Assembly (NCBI GenBank): GCA_947846985.1
Contig: CANTUZ010000011.1
Coordinates: 29,197,589-29,261,588, forward strand
Length of the DNA stretch: 64,000 bases
DNA from: Fratercula arctica
Taxonomy: Eukaryota > Chordata > Aves > Charadriiformes > Alcidae
Direction: 5' to 3'
In this document: piece after piece, positions 49,399 through 61,300 of the stretch
How the letters are laid out: the number at the start of each line of letters is the position of its first letter
Position numbering within the stretch: position 1 is the stretch's first letter
Translations under genes and position numbers: made by a program
Notes under the pieces: generated by a model
The model's database searches: none
What the model was told of the DNA's origin: nothing
What the model saw: only the letters and a program-made list of their open reading frames with translations

Positions 49399-52300
49399 CT
49401 ACCATCTAAGCATGGCTGAAACTCTGCCCTGGGGAAAATTCTTGCACATTCCCTTCCCTCCAGCAGACAGGCAGTGACAGCAACATTATGGTCCTTCAGG
49501 AGAGCCTTCAGGGATACACCAGAGAAAACTTCCAATTTTCTTTTCCACATTAATTTGCATTAAGCTGACATTTTTCATGATAGGCATTTTCCAATATGGG
49601 AAGAAAGATATTTTCCTTTGGAAAAGTAATTTGCCAGAAAATTCTTACTACCTCAACTATTTCAGATTCCTCCTTTGTATTTGTTAGTGCTGCCTTTTGA
49701 AATGCAGGCGTGAAAAGACACTTATGACATCTCTGCAGGTGCACAGCCTTTACTCTGATTACATCCTATGCATTATAATACATACTTTAGAAAACAAACA
49801 GTTGGAAAGAGTGGATGTAAAATTTCAACTTCAGGATGTTAAACCTTTCTTTATCACCAAAGGGCTGATGGGACACTGGTTAGAAAGAACCAAAAGGCAA
49901 AGCAGTTCCTCATGCCTTCTTCTCAAACTGCATGCAATTAGGCCCCTCCAGCAATGTTTTGGTGAGCATCGACTCCTCTGCATTGCTGCACGCTAAACCA
50001 AGAGCGAACATCCCACGATGAGCCCCGGGAGGCCACCTGACTCAGAGACGCATCTCTGAATCACAATCACCTACTCCCCGTGGGAGGGAAAGGGTAGTGA
50101 TTTACCGCTGGCCTATAACAGGACTAAATTATTACCTCCCCGCACACAGGTGTTGGCTCAGCTATTTTGACCCAGTGAGTGGGAGGGCTGAGCCAAGGTG
50201 TCACCCAGCCCTTGGAACTACCCACCGCCTCCTGGCCTACTCACTGACAGTGAAGGTTTAAGCAAGCTGCAGAATGGAGGACGGTTTGTATACTCTCTTC
50301 CCACCTTCCCTAGACAGATGAAGCCACAAACAAATTACGGTACAAACTATCCCACGCTTATTTTCAAATTAAAGCTGTGTTTAATACACAGCCATTGTGT
50401 GCTTCATACTGCGAGTTCTGCTCTGAGAGCCTTTCAGAAGTATGAACAGATAGCAGGAAGCTAGCAAAGTTAGCAAAAAGTATGTCTTGCAGTACCCTGA
50501 AATTCCCAGTATTGTTAAAAAAGAGAAAATTATTCTTTTTTTGTACCCCTTGGCCTTCTATTGATGCCAGAAAGAATCATAGTTCTGTCCTTATTTAAGA
50601 CAAACCCAGTTTAGGGTAACTATCCTTGATGTGGATTGCAGGAAACCAAACGCTGAATTACCCATATTGTGTATCGAACAATTCCGTGCTCTGGATAAGC
50701 CTACATCATTGAAGTGTTTGAGTGGAGTTCAGCAATAAAAGACCTGAGATATAAGAGTAAATGTTCAATGTAGCAAGAACCAATTATACAAACAAGCATT
50801 AAGGTTATAAACTGAAGTTCATTAGTTCAGCATGCTTAGAAACCAACAGCAAAAAGGAAATGACAATGCTCCATAGCAATGGCAATCATGAGCATAAACA
50901 GAAGTGTTTTAAATGGTAGCAAACTCCAGAAATAGATACCTTTTTCTGAGCCAAGAAAACTCAATTTCCAGTTGGCACAAAAGAATCAATTAGATACGGG
51001 CACTTACTGGTCAGCCGAGAGCTGGATATACCTCTCCTCTCTTGTAACTCTTCAGACTGTATACAAATCAATGACCAAAGCAAACACAATCATGCAAGTT
51101 TGTGAGTTTGTCATAAAGCCATTAATTTCTGAAGTTTGTTGCTGCACATGGAACTTTCTCATAAAAACAGAGATAGGTGCTGTTGTAACTAGTGTCTATT
51201 GCCTGACAGAGGGGAAAGGAGCAGAAAATCAATAGGTTTGCAAACTCAAAATTAATTGAGCCATTCCCCAACACTGTATGAGGTGCAGCAAGACAAGGAA
51301 CCATTTAATGACTGAGATATTTTACCTCTAATCTAGGTACCTATGTGGCTTGGAAGAGCATCTAATTTAAAGACAATTTCAAATGATGTGTATAGGCAGA
51401 GACAAGGGCTAAATCTTATTCTCTCAAACAGTGAAGTGGATAAGATGTCAGTAATCCAAAGAACTTCTCCAAAGGCCAGTGAAAGCCAAACTTCAGAGGA
51501 GACTTCATCTGAGTCTAAGGAAGAAAATGACCCTAAATGGAATTGGTAAAGTGCCTGGTAGAGAAACCAACCTGTGGGATTTGGGCACCTCATTATCCTT
51601 ACAAATTCTGGTATTACACAGAAAGAGGGCTTTAAAATGACTCAACCGACACATTAATTTAGTGGAACTATGCTTCATCTATCCTATACTTCCTTGGAAA
51701 GAACAGCTTCAATAAAGTGATTTGAAAGTGTAGCCTACTGTTAACATTTTTCTGCATTTCAGTTGTTCTTTAATACCTCATTTCAATACAGTCAGTAGAA
51801 CAGAATCATAAAACAGCCAAGTTGCCATATTAACTCATATTTCTGAACAGTATTCCCCCAGTGAATAACACCACCCTGTCCTGGCATACAATAAATTCCC
51901 ATCCACCTTTCCATATCTCCCCGTCCTCTCTCCAACAATGGCAGTTTCTTTTTTCTTTACTTTCTCTTTCAGTTGTCTGCAATGTTCTTAATGAGCATAA
52001 CAAAGAAACAGAAGAAACACGCAATTAACTTTTTCATCTGTTTTTAGACTCTAGCATAAGAAGAACATGAGTACTTTGATCGTTCCCGTGCAAATGTTCT
52101 TACTGTTGGACACTCCACAGATGTCAGAACAGACATAATCAGATTATTCATTCCAGCAACTCCGGTGTTTTTTGGAAGTTATTTACAACATTAATCCTTA
52201 ATTCCTTCTAATTAAGCATCTGTCCTGAAATCTGCCTCTTCCATCTGAGGACCCTGTGTCCCCTTATACAAGTCTTGCTATTCAGATTCAAATTAATCTT

Positions 52301-54383
52301 CTTTCTTGACGTTTCCCTAGCTGGAAATTGTATCTGTAAAGCACCTCCAGAAATGGAGGTGTGATGCCTGGTTGTACTTAATATCCTATATAGGCTGAAG
52401 AATATTTAGCCTGCTCTTACAATAACCATCACTGTGTAGTTAAACGGTGCCAAACCGCAAAGTACATCATCTGAGTGATGGAATTAGTCCATTTTGTGGC
52501 AAATATTGCAACTGCAAAAGCATCTATCACAGAATCTCATGATAAGGCCAGAAAAATATTTCTTAGTGTATCATCATACTCACTCAGACTGCAAAAACTT
52601 CTGAAATACTGAATTAACACCCCTCCCGCCCAACCCGCAACAAAAATTTTACACGTTCTTGAAAATGTAAAAATATATGGAAAAGGATTCCCTCTATTAT
52701 TGACCTAGGACCTACATTACAGGGCACAGGAACAACTTTATGCAAGGCAGAAAGCGTATTCTAACAGCTAGAGCTCAGAAAACTTTCCTGACAAAAAATA
52801 TTTAACTGAAAACAGAATATACAACAAGTTCATGTCGTTTCCAGGAAAGATCCTCAACCAACCAACAGGTTCTTCAAGGAAAAGAGGGTTTTTCTCAGGA
52901 AATACGATACCTTTGATTCAGGGATGGGAACTCCAACATTTGTAACTGATGGTAAGCAACTCTACATCTTTCTCAGATTCAATAATTTCATTCTGATGAG
53001 CTACTATGCTATTTAACTTCAGTGGCGTGGCCTCTTTAGTATGTGTAACTGTGATTGACTGGGGACAATCCTTTGAGGTAGCGTAGAGGGAAAAAAGGAA
53101 AACTGAAACTCTGTTCAAGGAGAAAGTAACGACGGGAAGAAGGTACCCGACTGTCGTCCTTCATCAGAGACAAGAGGTAGGTAACACAGAGAGCAGGAAC
53201 AGGCAGAGACCAACGCTGAGAGGAGATCAGAGTATGCCTCCTGAGCTGATGGAAAGGTTTGAGTTTCCTCTTAGCAGCTTGCAGATAATGGGCTCATCAC
53301 TCTTCTCCGTGCACTCCCATGCAGACAGCAGCTACAGAGCAATGTTCCCAGGGACGCAGACAGTAACTGAAGCTCTCTGTGTCGCCTTCTTTTCCATCTT
53401 TATCCCATGCAGGAAAGTTATGACAATTCCCCACAGAGCCAGAGTTTACCCCAGACCTGCTGAAGCCACAAGCTTCTGCCATAAGACCAGGGTTTTTTTC
53501 CCATAGGCAAAATAAGACATGCTGAAAGTAGGGGGAAAAAGAAATCCGAGGTATGACCTGTATCATCCGATTCTCAGTGCTCTACCAGTACGTTCTGCAA
53601 AATGCACTGAAGTGAGGGATGGTTATTTGGCTAATAAAACCACTCATTTTTTTGTTTTAATCCAAATGATATGGATATCTAGAAGCAGAAGAGGAGGAAC
53701 AGGCTGTGCATCTCTGCATATTAAGCACACATCTGTGCAAAACATGAGGTCTATTTCAAAAGTGTGTTCCCACATCTGAAGATAACTTCTCCAAGAGCTT
53801 GCACTGGAAGATGAATGGTAAAGGTGCCGTATTCGGGCAGAGCTGAACAACATCCATCACCTCTCAAGCATGGAAATACAGAGTAAGGGCTTCAGCAGCT
53901 CCCATCCCTGGAATCAGTTATCTAATGATTCATCTTTACCACAATAACTGTTGCAAAAATCAATTCTACAGCTTTCCTCCAGTCTCGGGCTTTGCACGGA
54001 AAAAGCAATTATTTAAATTAATTATTTAGAAAGTGCTTTCAGGAAGTTAAAATAGAGCAGCTAGCTATGCTGTCTGTTTATTTCACAATCATTTAATTTT
54101 TTTTTAATATCAGCATCTCAGATACACAGATATGTGATTAAAAAGAAACAACTGTAAGAAATGTCAATATAAATAGTAGACAATGAAATACAGCTTTTCA
54201 GTTCATTAATATCTGTATCTTAGGTGACTGCAGGTGCACCTTAATGAATTACATGACTAGTAAAATACAATTAAATGCAGCTGCATATGTTTACAAAACT
54301 GCAGAACCAAATTACAGGTATCAGTAGCGCCCATAATTCATCCATAATTGACAATTTTCATATTACCGGAATAAGGAATCAAG

Positions 54384-54452
54384 TCATGCAGATGATTACC
54401 GCGTTTGCCTTTGAGCACTAGAGACCTAGGTTCATTTCCTATGCAGCACCAC
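54384..54452 (+). mobile_element. tRNA-like segment, possible old SINE relic
   Basis: The stretch reads like the body of a tRNA-derived sequence: GCGTTTGCC (54401-54409), then GAGCACTAGAGACCTA and a B-box-like GGTTCATTTCC (54429-54439), followed by GCAGCACCAC. The B box resembles the internal polymerase III promoter consensus GGTTCRANTCC with mismatches. The A box is poor and the acceptor stem does not pair, so it is not a functional tRNA gene. It may be the head of an old tRNA-derived SINE such as a MIR-like element. The family is not assigned. Confidence 0.3.
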
Positions 54453-54459
54453 AAATGAA

Positions 54460-54935
54460 ACAAATTACATGCTTTCAGGTTAAGATAGACCTGAAAGCAA
54501 AAGCACCCCTGAATGACAGCCAAAAACCCAAACCATTCAGGTTCTATTTAACTGTCAATAAAAGTTCATGAATGGCTGATAGTTGACATAACTTAAACAT
54601 GTTGTTAATAAAATGCTCTTCTCTCCAGAAGAATCATCACGCCTCTGCTGCAGAACCGGGTTCTGACCCAAGTTATCCAATGGGTGGATTTTCTGCCTTC
54701 AAGGGCATGACAAGGACATAACAGAGAGGAAGCTTTGTGCCAAAGATCTTGTGTTTCTTCTGTCTCCCCTTTTACACACAGCATAGTGGCAATCTCCTTT
54801 TTTTTGGCAGGACCTTTTCTATTGCAGTAATTCCTGTCTGCATTTAATTTCAGTTTCACCCGCAGACCTCGCTAGGACCTCATGTAGCATGGGTTATTCA
54901 GACCTTGACTGGAGAAGGTCCTGAGAAGGCTTTTC
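54460..54935. other. Non-coding stretch, nothing recognised
   Basis: No supported element between the tRNA-like segment and the old CR1 end. Confidence 0.5.
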
Positions 54936-54937
54936 TA

Positions 54938-54998
54938 CGTACTCTGCTGTGAGCAGAAGTTTAGACTAGATGATGCCCAGAGGTGCCTTCCAACTGAG
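54938..54998 (+). mobile_element. Old CR1 3'-end fragment
   Basis: GCTGTGAGCAGAAGTTTAGA followed by CTAGATGATGCCCAGAGGTG and CCTTCCAACTGAG (54946-54996) mirrors, with mismatches, the CR1 tail block seen at 37609-37645. The terminal ATTCTATG repeats are no longer visible. It is clearly more diverged than the copies at 36.5 and 41.7 kb. Confidence 0.7.
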
Positions 54999-55004
54999 AA
55001 GAGC

Positions 55005-57295
55005 CCAGGGTTCAACTCCTTGTATCTCTAATTATTTATAACACCCCCTGTAGCAATATATTACCAAGGCTATACATTGTCCACTCAACAGCACGCTGGA
55101 TATGGGGGATCAGGGACAGGTGGATTCCAGTATTGATCACTTGAGCTGTATGAAGAGTTACTGGGGATAAAATATCTTTGTGCGCACGCTGGAAGTTGAG
55201 TGTTCGGTACAGAACAGTATTCAGTTTTGGAGACAAACTCAGACAGACCTCCTGCAACCCCCACGGACTGCACCACACCTTGCTGCGCAGCTCTGTTGGC
55301 CAGAGAACCAGACAAGCACAGACACCAAGGAACCTCTCCTAAGGCAGGATTTTGGATGTCAGCATCAAGAAAGTGCTCGGGAACTCAAAGTCTTTGTAGA
55401 AAGGTTCCCCAAAAGCACGGACCAGGAAGCCTGTCTTGACTTTGTGTGTTTCTAGAGCAGCGAGGTATTGCGAAGACACCACAAAGCTCCCTCACCTCAC
55501 AGGAGGGGCAGCAGGGCAGAGAGCTAGCAAGCAACAAGTTAATTATATTGAAGACTGCAAAATAAAAACCCCAATAAATCATAAAGCCTGTTAAATGAAT
55601 AAATCTGCTGTGTCTCAGCTTAGCTTAATCCGACCACATGCGTACATACGACAAACTCTCCTGACAAATGCCTGATAAAGAAAAAAGCCTAGTTAAACAA
55701 ACACCACTGATCCTGAAGTAAAAACAATCACAGTTTCTTCTCTTTTTAAATAATATGCATCCATTGTAGGCAATACTTTTGATATGTAAAAAAAAAAAAA
55801 AATTAAATGCAGCAGTCTTTGTTGCCAGTTTCATTTTGCTTTAAAATGGATGATAGTCAGTTCACATTTTTAAAAGCAAAAAATAATATTTTCTGGAAAT
55901 AAAAAAGGCAAAAGAATTAATTTCAAATGTTTCTCCACGGCACGCTGGCTGATCTTATCTTTTTATTATACTAAGTAGTTTTATTTAAATCCTCCAAAGT
56001 ATTTCAGCACCAAGTCGCAACAGATCTTGGTGAGAAGCAGGTGCCTAAAATAGACTAGAGGCTGCTGACAGGATCTGAGGCTTCCAGGTCTGTCTTCTTC
56101 CTGTGTTATTTAGAGACGGTTTTCAGGGTGTTGGGTCAAGGGCAAGGTTGTTTCCTACTCAGTGCAGTGATGACTGTGTTCCCCAAAACAGTAACACAGG
56201 AGTGCTCGAAGTAGGGTTTGTGGGGCACCGGCAGATGCTCATGGAGGAGCAGCCTGATGCCTGCGTAACGTTATACACAGACCCTTCTCCTTAGATGTAA
56301 TGTTGGCCATGCCCAATAGCAAACCTGCTGTCTGCCAACCCTCCTGATGGCACACGCCTGGGCCAGCTCTGCAGGGGTCTAGCTGACAAGCGAGCTGGAG
56401 AAATCAGAGCATGACCCATGCTTTGTGTGCTCTTTGTGTTACCATGACTAAAAGATGGGCTCAGCAACCTCTTCTGATGCTCTCTACCCTGCAGTGGTGT
56501 TTTGGGACATTTTGAAGAAGGAGGAAGAAAACTTGAGTGGAGATTTTGCTCAGAGGCAGTACGGCAACCGCAGACGCCATACCTGCGGTAACCACTGTAA
56601 TCAGTACAGCTATTCTGGGTGCGTTACTTTAAGTCTTCACAAAGGTGGGGTCCAAAAGTTCAGAGGGATGAAAGAAGGGAGGAAGGATAAAGTAAAGAAT
56701 AAAAAGGCGACAAATTAAGAAAAGGAGTAGTAGTAACACCTGAGATGTCAACAAGCGCGTAAGCTATGTCTTCCAACTAGGGACTTAACTGACTACCGAT
56801 TTATCCTTCAGGAAACTTGACTTCACAGAAAAAAGCTGTTCATTTTATGACTCTTCCAGTATTTACCTTACCAACTGGAAAGTTTTAGCTGGCTGCACCG
56901 TGTGCAGGAACAGTACCCAGAAAACCACTGCTATGATTTCCCTCTGCAAAATTACTGTGGGTGAGATGTAGCAAGCCTAAATTTCCAAAGACAAAGATAA
57001 AAAACAATTTCCTGAGATCATCTGTTGGAAAGCTTCTGGGCTGGATTTATAGTATAAGTCACCAGTAGGATTTTATTTTAAAAGAACGGAAAGACAATTT
57101 CGCAAATTTATACTGACAAGTAGGTGTTTGTTATCACTTAGATTTTGTAAAATGCCATAGTTTTATTTTTGGATGGTTTATGGGTTTTATTACTGAAAGA
57201 AGTCATGGCCACTTCTCTACATAACCAAATGGATTATCTCTTCTGTTTTGTACGTGGGGAGCTTGAGATCATGAAATGCTAGCTCCTATAAAGGT
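55005..57295. other. Non-coding stretch, no gene seen
   Basis: Several 75-90 codon frames overlap on both strands at 55.0-55.5 kb with no recognisable domain. A 15-A run lies at 55788-55802. Nothing else supported. Confidence 0.5.
55788..55802 (+). repeat. Poly(A) homopolymer, 15 A
   Basis: A simple A run. Confidence 0.9.
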
Positions 57296-57310
57296 GCTCA
57301 ACTCCTTTAG

Positions 57311-58313
57311 CTCTGTTATTACTTGTTAGAATTTGAGATTAGGAACGAGTTGATAGTGCTATGGGCTGAGGAACCTGTAATTCTCAACACAAGATACTTG
57401 GAGTGCTTTCATACTGTTAAATCCCATTGTGTTCATTTGGTATCTGAGTATGCCCCACTGATTCTGAACATAGAACAAGGACATTGCAATGTTCTCAGCA
57501 GCAAAAATTGTTTCTCAGTCTAAAACCACATTTCTTTTGTGTTTATGGAGACATGAAAATAATATCTTTGCCATCTAATACAACTCCAGGTACCTTTAAC
57601 TGGACAGCCGCAGATGTGAAGACTGAAGGTTTCTATTCTTGGCTCAGCAAAGCTTTCTGCAATGTTTTTGCCAAAATACCTACTTGTACCACATCTCACT
57701 GCACAGAAATGCTGTGTGACACTACATGCCATCAACATCCCTTTCTTGCATGTCCCTTGTGTGGCCATGTTTCCCTGTGTGGTGTAATGGTTTCAGTCCT
57801 ACCAGTGCTCAAATGTGTTCATGGTCACCACGGTCAATTACTAACTACAATGTTCATGAAAGGTTGTCATCCTCTGGGACACCTCAGAACACCAATTAAG
57901 AACATTTTGAAGATTATAAAAAGAAAAAATTACAACTGGGCAGGAAGAAGCCCACCATGACCCAAAATGTCACCACCTTTCAGACAATATAACCTTGAGG
58001 AGACATTGTCCTTTCCACAGAGTCATTCCTCTAGAGGAGATATGGGCCACACGACAGCCTGGTACATACACAGACTTCCTCTGAGGTTGGATTTAGTGTC
58101 CCACTTGACCTCCACAGATTGGTTAGGTTTGCTAGTGGCTCACAGCGAACAAGAAGAATCCAGATCTATCCCCTGTGGGGACACAGAGGAAGGATCCTCA
58201 TGTGGACACTGCCCCAGAAGATCCAAGCCAGCATTTCAAGATTCGATGAAGACATGATTGAAAGCTATTGTGAGCTTCTATCCACACAATCCTCCCACTC
58301 TTCTGCCCCCTGA
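57311..58313 (+). pseudogene. Broken coding-like block, family not recognised
   Basis: Three consecutive + strand frames tile about 1 kb. Frame 2 is open to a TAA at 57521-57523. Frame 1 is open from 57484, meets a single TGA at 57958-57960 and continues to 58257. Frame 3 is open from about 58119 to 58313. So much open sequence with one internal stop and two frame switches is unlikely by chance and looks like a decayed gene. In the middle part there are two N-glycosylation sequons (residues 32-34 and 39-41 counted from 57484), many cysteines, a hydrophobic stretch at residues 87-110 and a basic cluster at 135-149. That layout would fit the membrane-proximal end of a type I membrane glycoprotein. 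A degraded endogenous retroviral envelope or a host membrane protein retrocopy are both possible, and no family motif settles it. No LTRs, poly(A) tail or introns were identified around it. Confidence 0.35.
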
Positions 58314-58319
58314 AGAAAG

Positions 58320-61300
58320 ACGGAATCTTAATACATCCCAGCCTTAGCAGAAGCTACTTATATCCTGTAGTAGGAGGCTTTACCAGTTTCTCTTAGTTTC
58401 TAAGTGATATAACACAAATCTGTCACCACAGATGGTCTAGCTGATAGCATCTGTGGCTGAAGTGCCGAGAAAGGAAGCCATACTTCTTACCACTGTTTAT
58501 AAAAAGAAAACTCTCCTGCAGTAATATTTCACCACTGACAGCATAGCATCTTGGTTAAAAAAAGAAACACTCATGTATCCTAATATTCTGCCTTCCTAAA
58601 TAATAAAATTAATCTCTATGTTAGCAGCCTGTCTAGTCAATATTTCCCCTATAAAGCTAACTTATATTCCATTTCTATGTCCAGGATAATGTTTAATGGG
58701 AGGATAATCAACACATTAGAGAGTCACGATTTTCTATGTATTACAAAGATTCCTCTGTCTTCATTAAATAAAAGGAGGCAGCTTGCAGGACTATTTTTCA
58801 ACTCTGACTTCACAGCATACGCTATTCCTTTTGCTATTACTTTGTAAAGGTTTAACTTGCACACACAGCTACATGTGGAATTCACCTCATGGATTTCTCC
58901 TCCGTAACTATAATCACAGCCATATAATTTAGCCCACATCCACGACTACATTGCCTGCCTGCTAATTTATTTCTCTGAGATTTATTTCAAAGCACGAACA
59001 TGATGGTATACCTTCCTCAGCATGCTCAAATGGTCATTTTTAGGAAGGAAGGAAGTCCCTTAAGTTATCAAAACACTGTTTTTTCATTTTCACTAAATGT
59101 GGAATGCCTCTTCACCAATCAATTTTATCCAGGAGTGCTTGGGCATTGCTCTTGGCCAGTAAAAGCCTTTCTGGAAGTACAACGTCTCAGTGTAAAAGTC
59201 CATTATCTCACATCCCTTCAAAGATACGAGCAAAGACTCTTTCCCTCAGAAAAGATTGTACAAGCGTAAATTCAGCGTGACCTGAAATTGCAGCCCAGCA
59301 AGTAAAATTTCTTTACTAGATATTACATATGCGTTTAGATCTCAACAGCATGAGTCTGCAAGATAAATGTCATGACTCCTTTCGCATTCTAATAGACACT
59401 TGAAAATTAGGATCAGTTTTAACTGCTTAATAAATGATAGATTTTCACTTATGTGCTACCTACATCTGGGCATAGGATACAAATATAACAAAATATATGT
59501 AGACAGCAGGCCTTGCAGTTACATTGTGATGGAGCTTAAACACATATACCTTGAGAAAACCATTAAGCTATAATCTACTCATATACCTTCCATAGCCAGA
59601 AATGTAATTTGGCAAGAGCGTGTGTTAGGTTTACTACATTTAACAAGCATTTTTAAGTTTAGAAGATATTAACACATACAAAGCCCTGCCTGCACTTTTT
59701 TTCCTTAAAGACTCAAAATGTAAGCTGGACTTCTGATAAATTAGTTTTTCCCATCTAGTCTGGTGCCCTGGTGTCATTCATTTGTAATAACAGCTGGGAT
59801 GCTCTGATCTGAGTAAAGACTTAATACCTGTTTTGCTAGATGTTAATTGTGACAGCGAGATGACACGGTATGGTACAAAAAGAGTTTTAGCCACCTTGTT
59901 TACGATATCTGTTGCTAGCTGAACAACTGACAGAGATGCACTTGCCATCTTATCTTAAATAATATCACTTTTCAAGTAGCTACATATTTCAAATGTGAAC
60001 AGACAGCTTTAAGGGGCAAGAAATGAAAACTAACCTACAGAAACCTATAAAACAGGTGGTGTAAATTACTATCAGAGAGCAAGGTAGGTATGACAACTTT
60101 TCCTCCTTTGGTCTCCAACCATGGAAATTACGTCTTCTTCTCCTTCTCCCTTGTGCCCTGGCTCTTGATTTGACACACAACCATTTCTTCATCATTTGGA
60201 TAGCCGCATCCGGGGGTCAGTTGAGATCAGGAAGTATAATTCCTATAATACAGTGGGGCACAAGATCTAGTTTGGGTGGAAAAGGTTCTGACTAGAAGGA
60301 AAGTTGCTGGAAGGTCTCTAAAGATATTCTTTCATAAGAAATAATGACACAAAATGACTGAGAAGGATGCTAAAGTTGCAAAGTCAAGTCCTTAGAAAGC
60401 AGGATCCGATCTGCTGTCAGGTCTCATCCTACAAGATTAATCCTGTTCCTGAGTTGTACGTAACTCCATGCCCCCTGTTCCTCCGGACCCTGCCCAAATC
60501 AGTATGTAGTGCAGCCAGCGATGCAGACTGTGCAACATTTATTCTTCCCTTCAGCATTCAATGTGCAGTCCCTCTGGCTTCACTCTTCGCTCAAAATCCA
60601 AATCCAGCAATAAATGAAACAATAAACTTGCTGAATTCCCCACCAAAGAATACTTCATTCACTATCCTACTTACACAAGCAAAGAGATGGGTGTCCTGAG
60701 GAAAATACAAGCACTGAAGGAAGCCCTGCCTCGGGGAGAGAAGCAAGCTCAGGAGACTCATGGAGAAGATGTCACTTTGTCTAAAATCTGCATGGGTTGG
60801 ACGAATGGGATAAATGGATGTTTTAAGACCTAGCTGTAATAAAAAACAACAGCATCAATCATTTTATTGCTGCTGCAAAAAGGTATTTTTCTTTGCCATG
60901 TGGGGAAACTGGTCCTCATTGAAATGCATTGCCCATGGAAATTTTGCACTCTCAGCAAAGACGTTCCATGGACCGCAGTGAGGATCCCACCTGCTGTCCC
61001 AGCTTTCTCTGGTGCTTCACAAGACACCAGTAAGCATTTCACTTTGGTCTGTGGAACCACATTAAGCCATAAAACGTAGAGGTTGGGTTTTTTGTTTGTT
61101 TGTTTGTTTTTAATTATTATTAAAAATTCAGTAATAAGGCTAACATTGCAGAAAACCGCCTGTAATTTTTGGTTTGTTGGCCAAAAGACCAGTACAGCCA
61201 GCGATGAATGGTACCAAATCACACCCATTTTTACCCATTCAGTATATATAAGAATACTTGGAGAGTTTGCAAACTTCTCAATTAAACAGAATGGTCCAAA

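Larger units (their letters stand above)
43500..54380. other. Long non-coding stretch, no gene seen
   Basis: Single-copy AT-rich sequence with scattered homopolymers (46392-46407) and an AAAC microsatellite (49369-49398). No frame exceeds about 100 codons. A short match to a songbird-type LTR start near 46459-46475 is too brief to call. No RNA gene or CRISPR-like array is present. Confidence 0.5.

Noticed and set aside
55036..55455. Overlapping 76-91 codon frames next to the old CR1 end, considered as more CR1 coding sequence
   Set aside because: Only a few bases resemble the CR1 RT region, and they lie downstream of the CR1 3' end, which is the wrong order for the same element.
60367..60699. 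110-codon plus-strand frame
   Set aside because: Unrecognised, no coding context, and length expected by chance.
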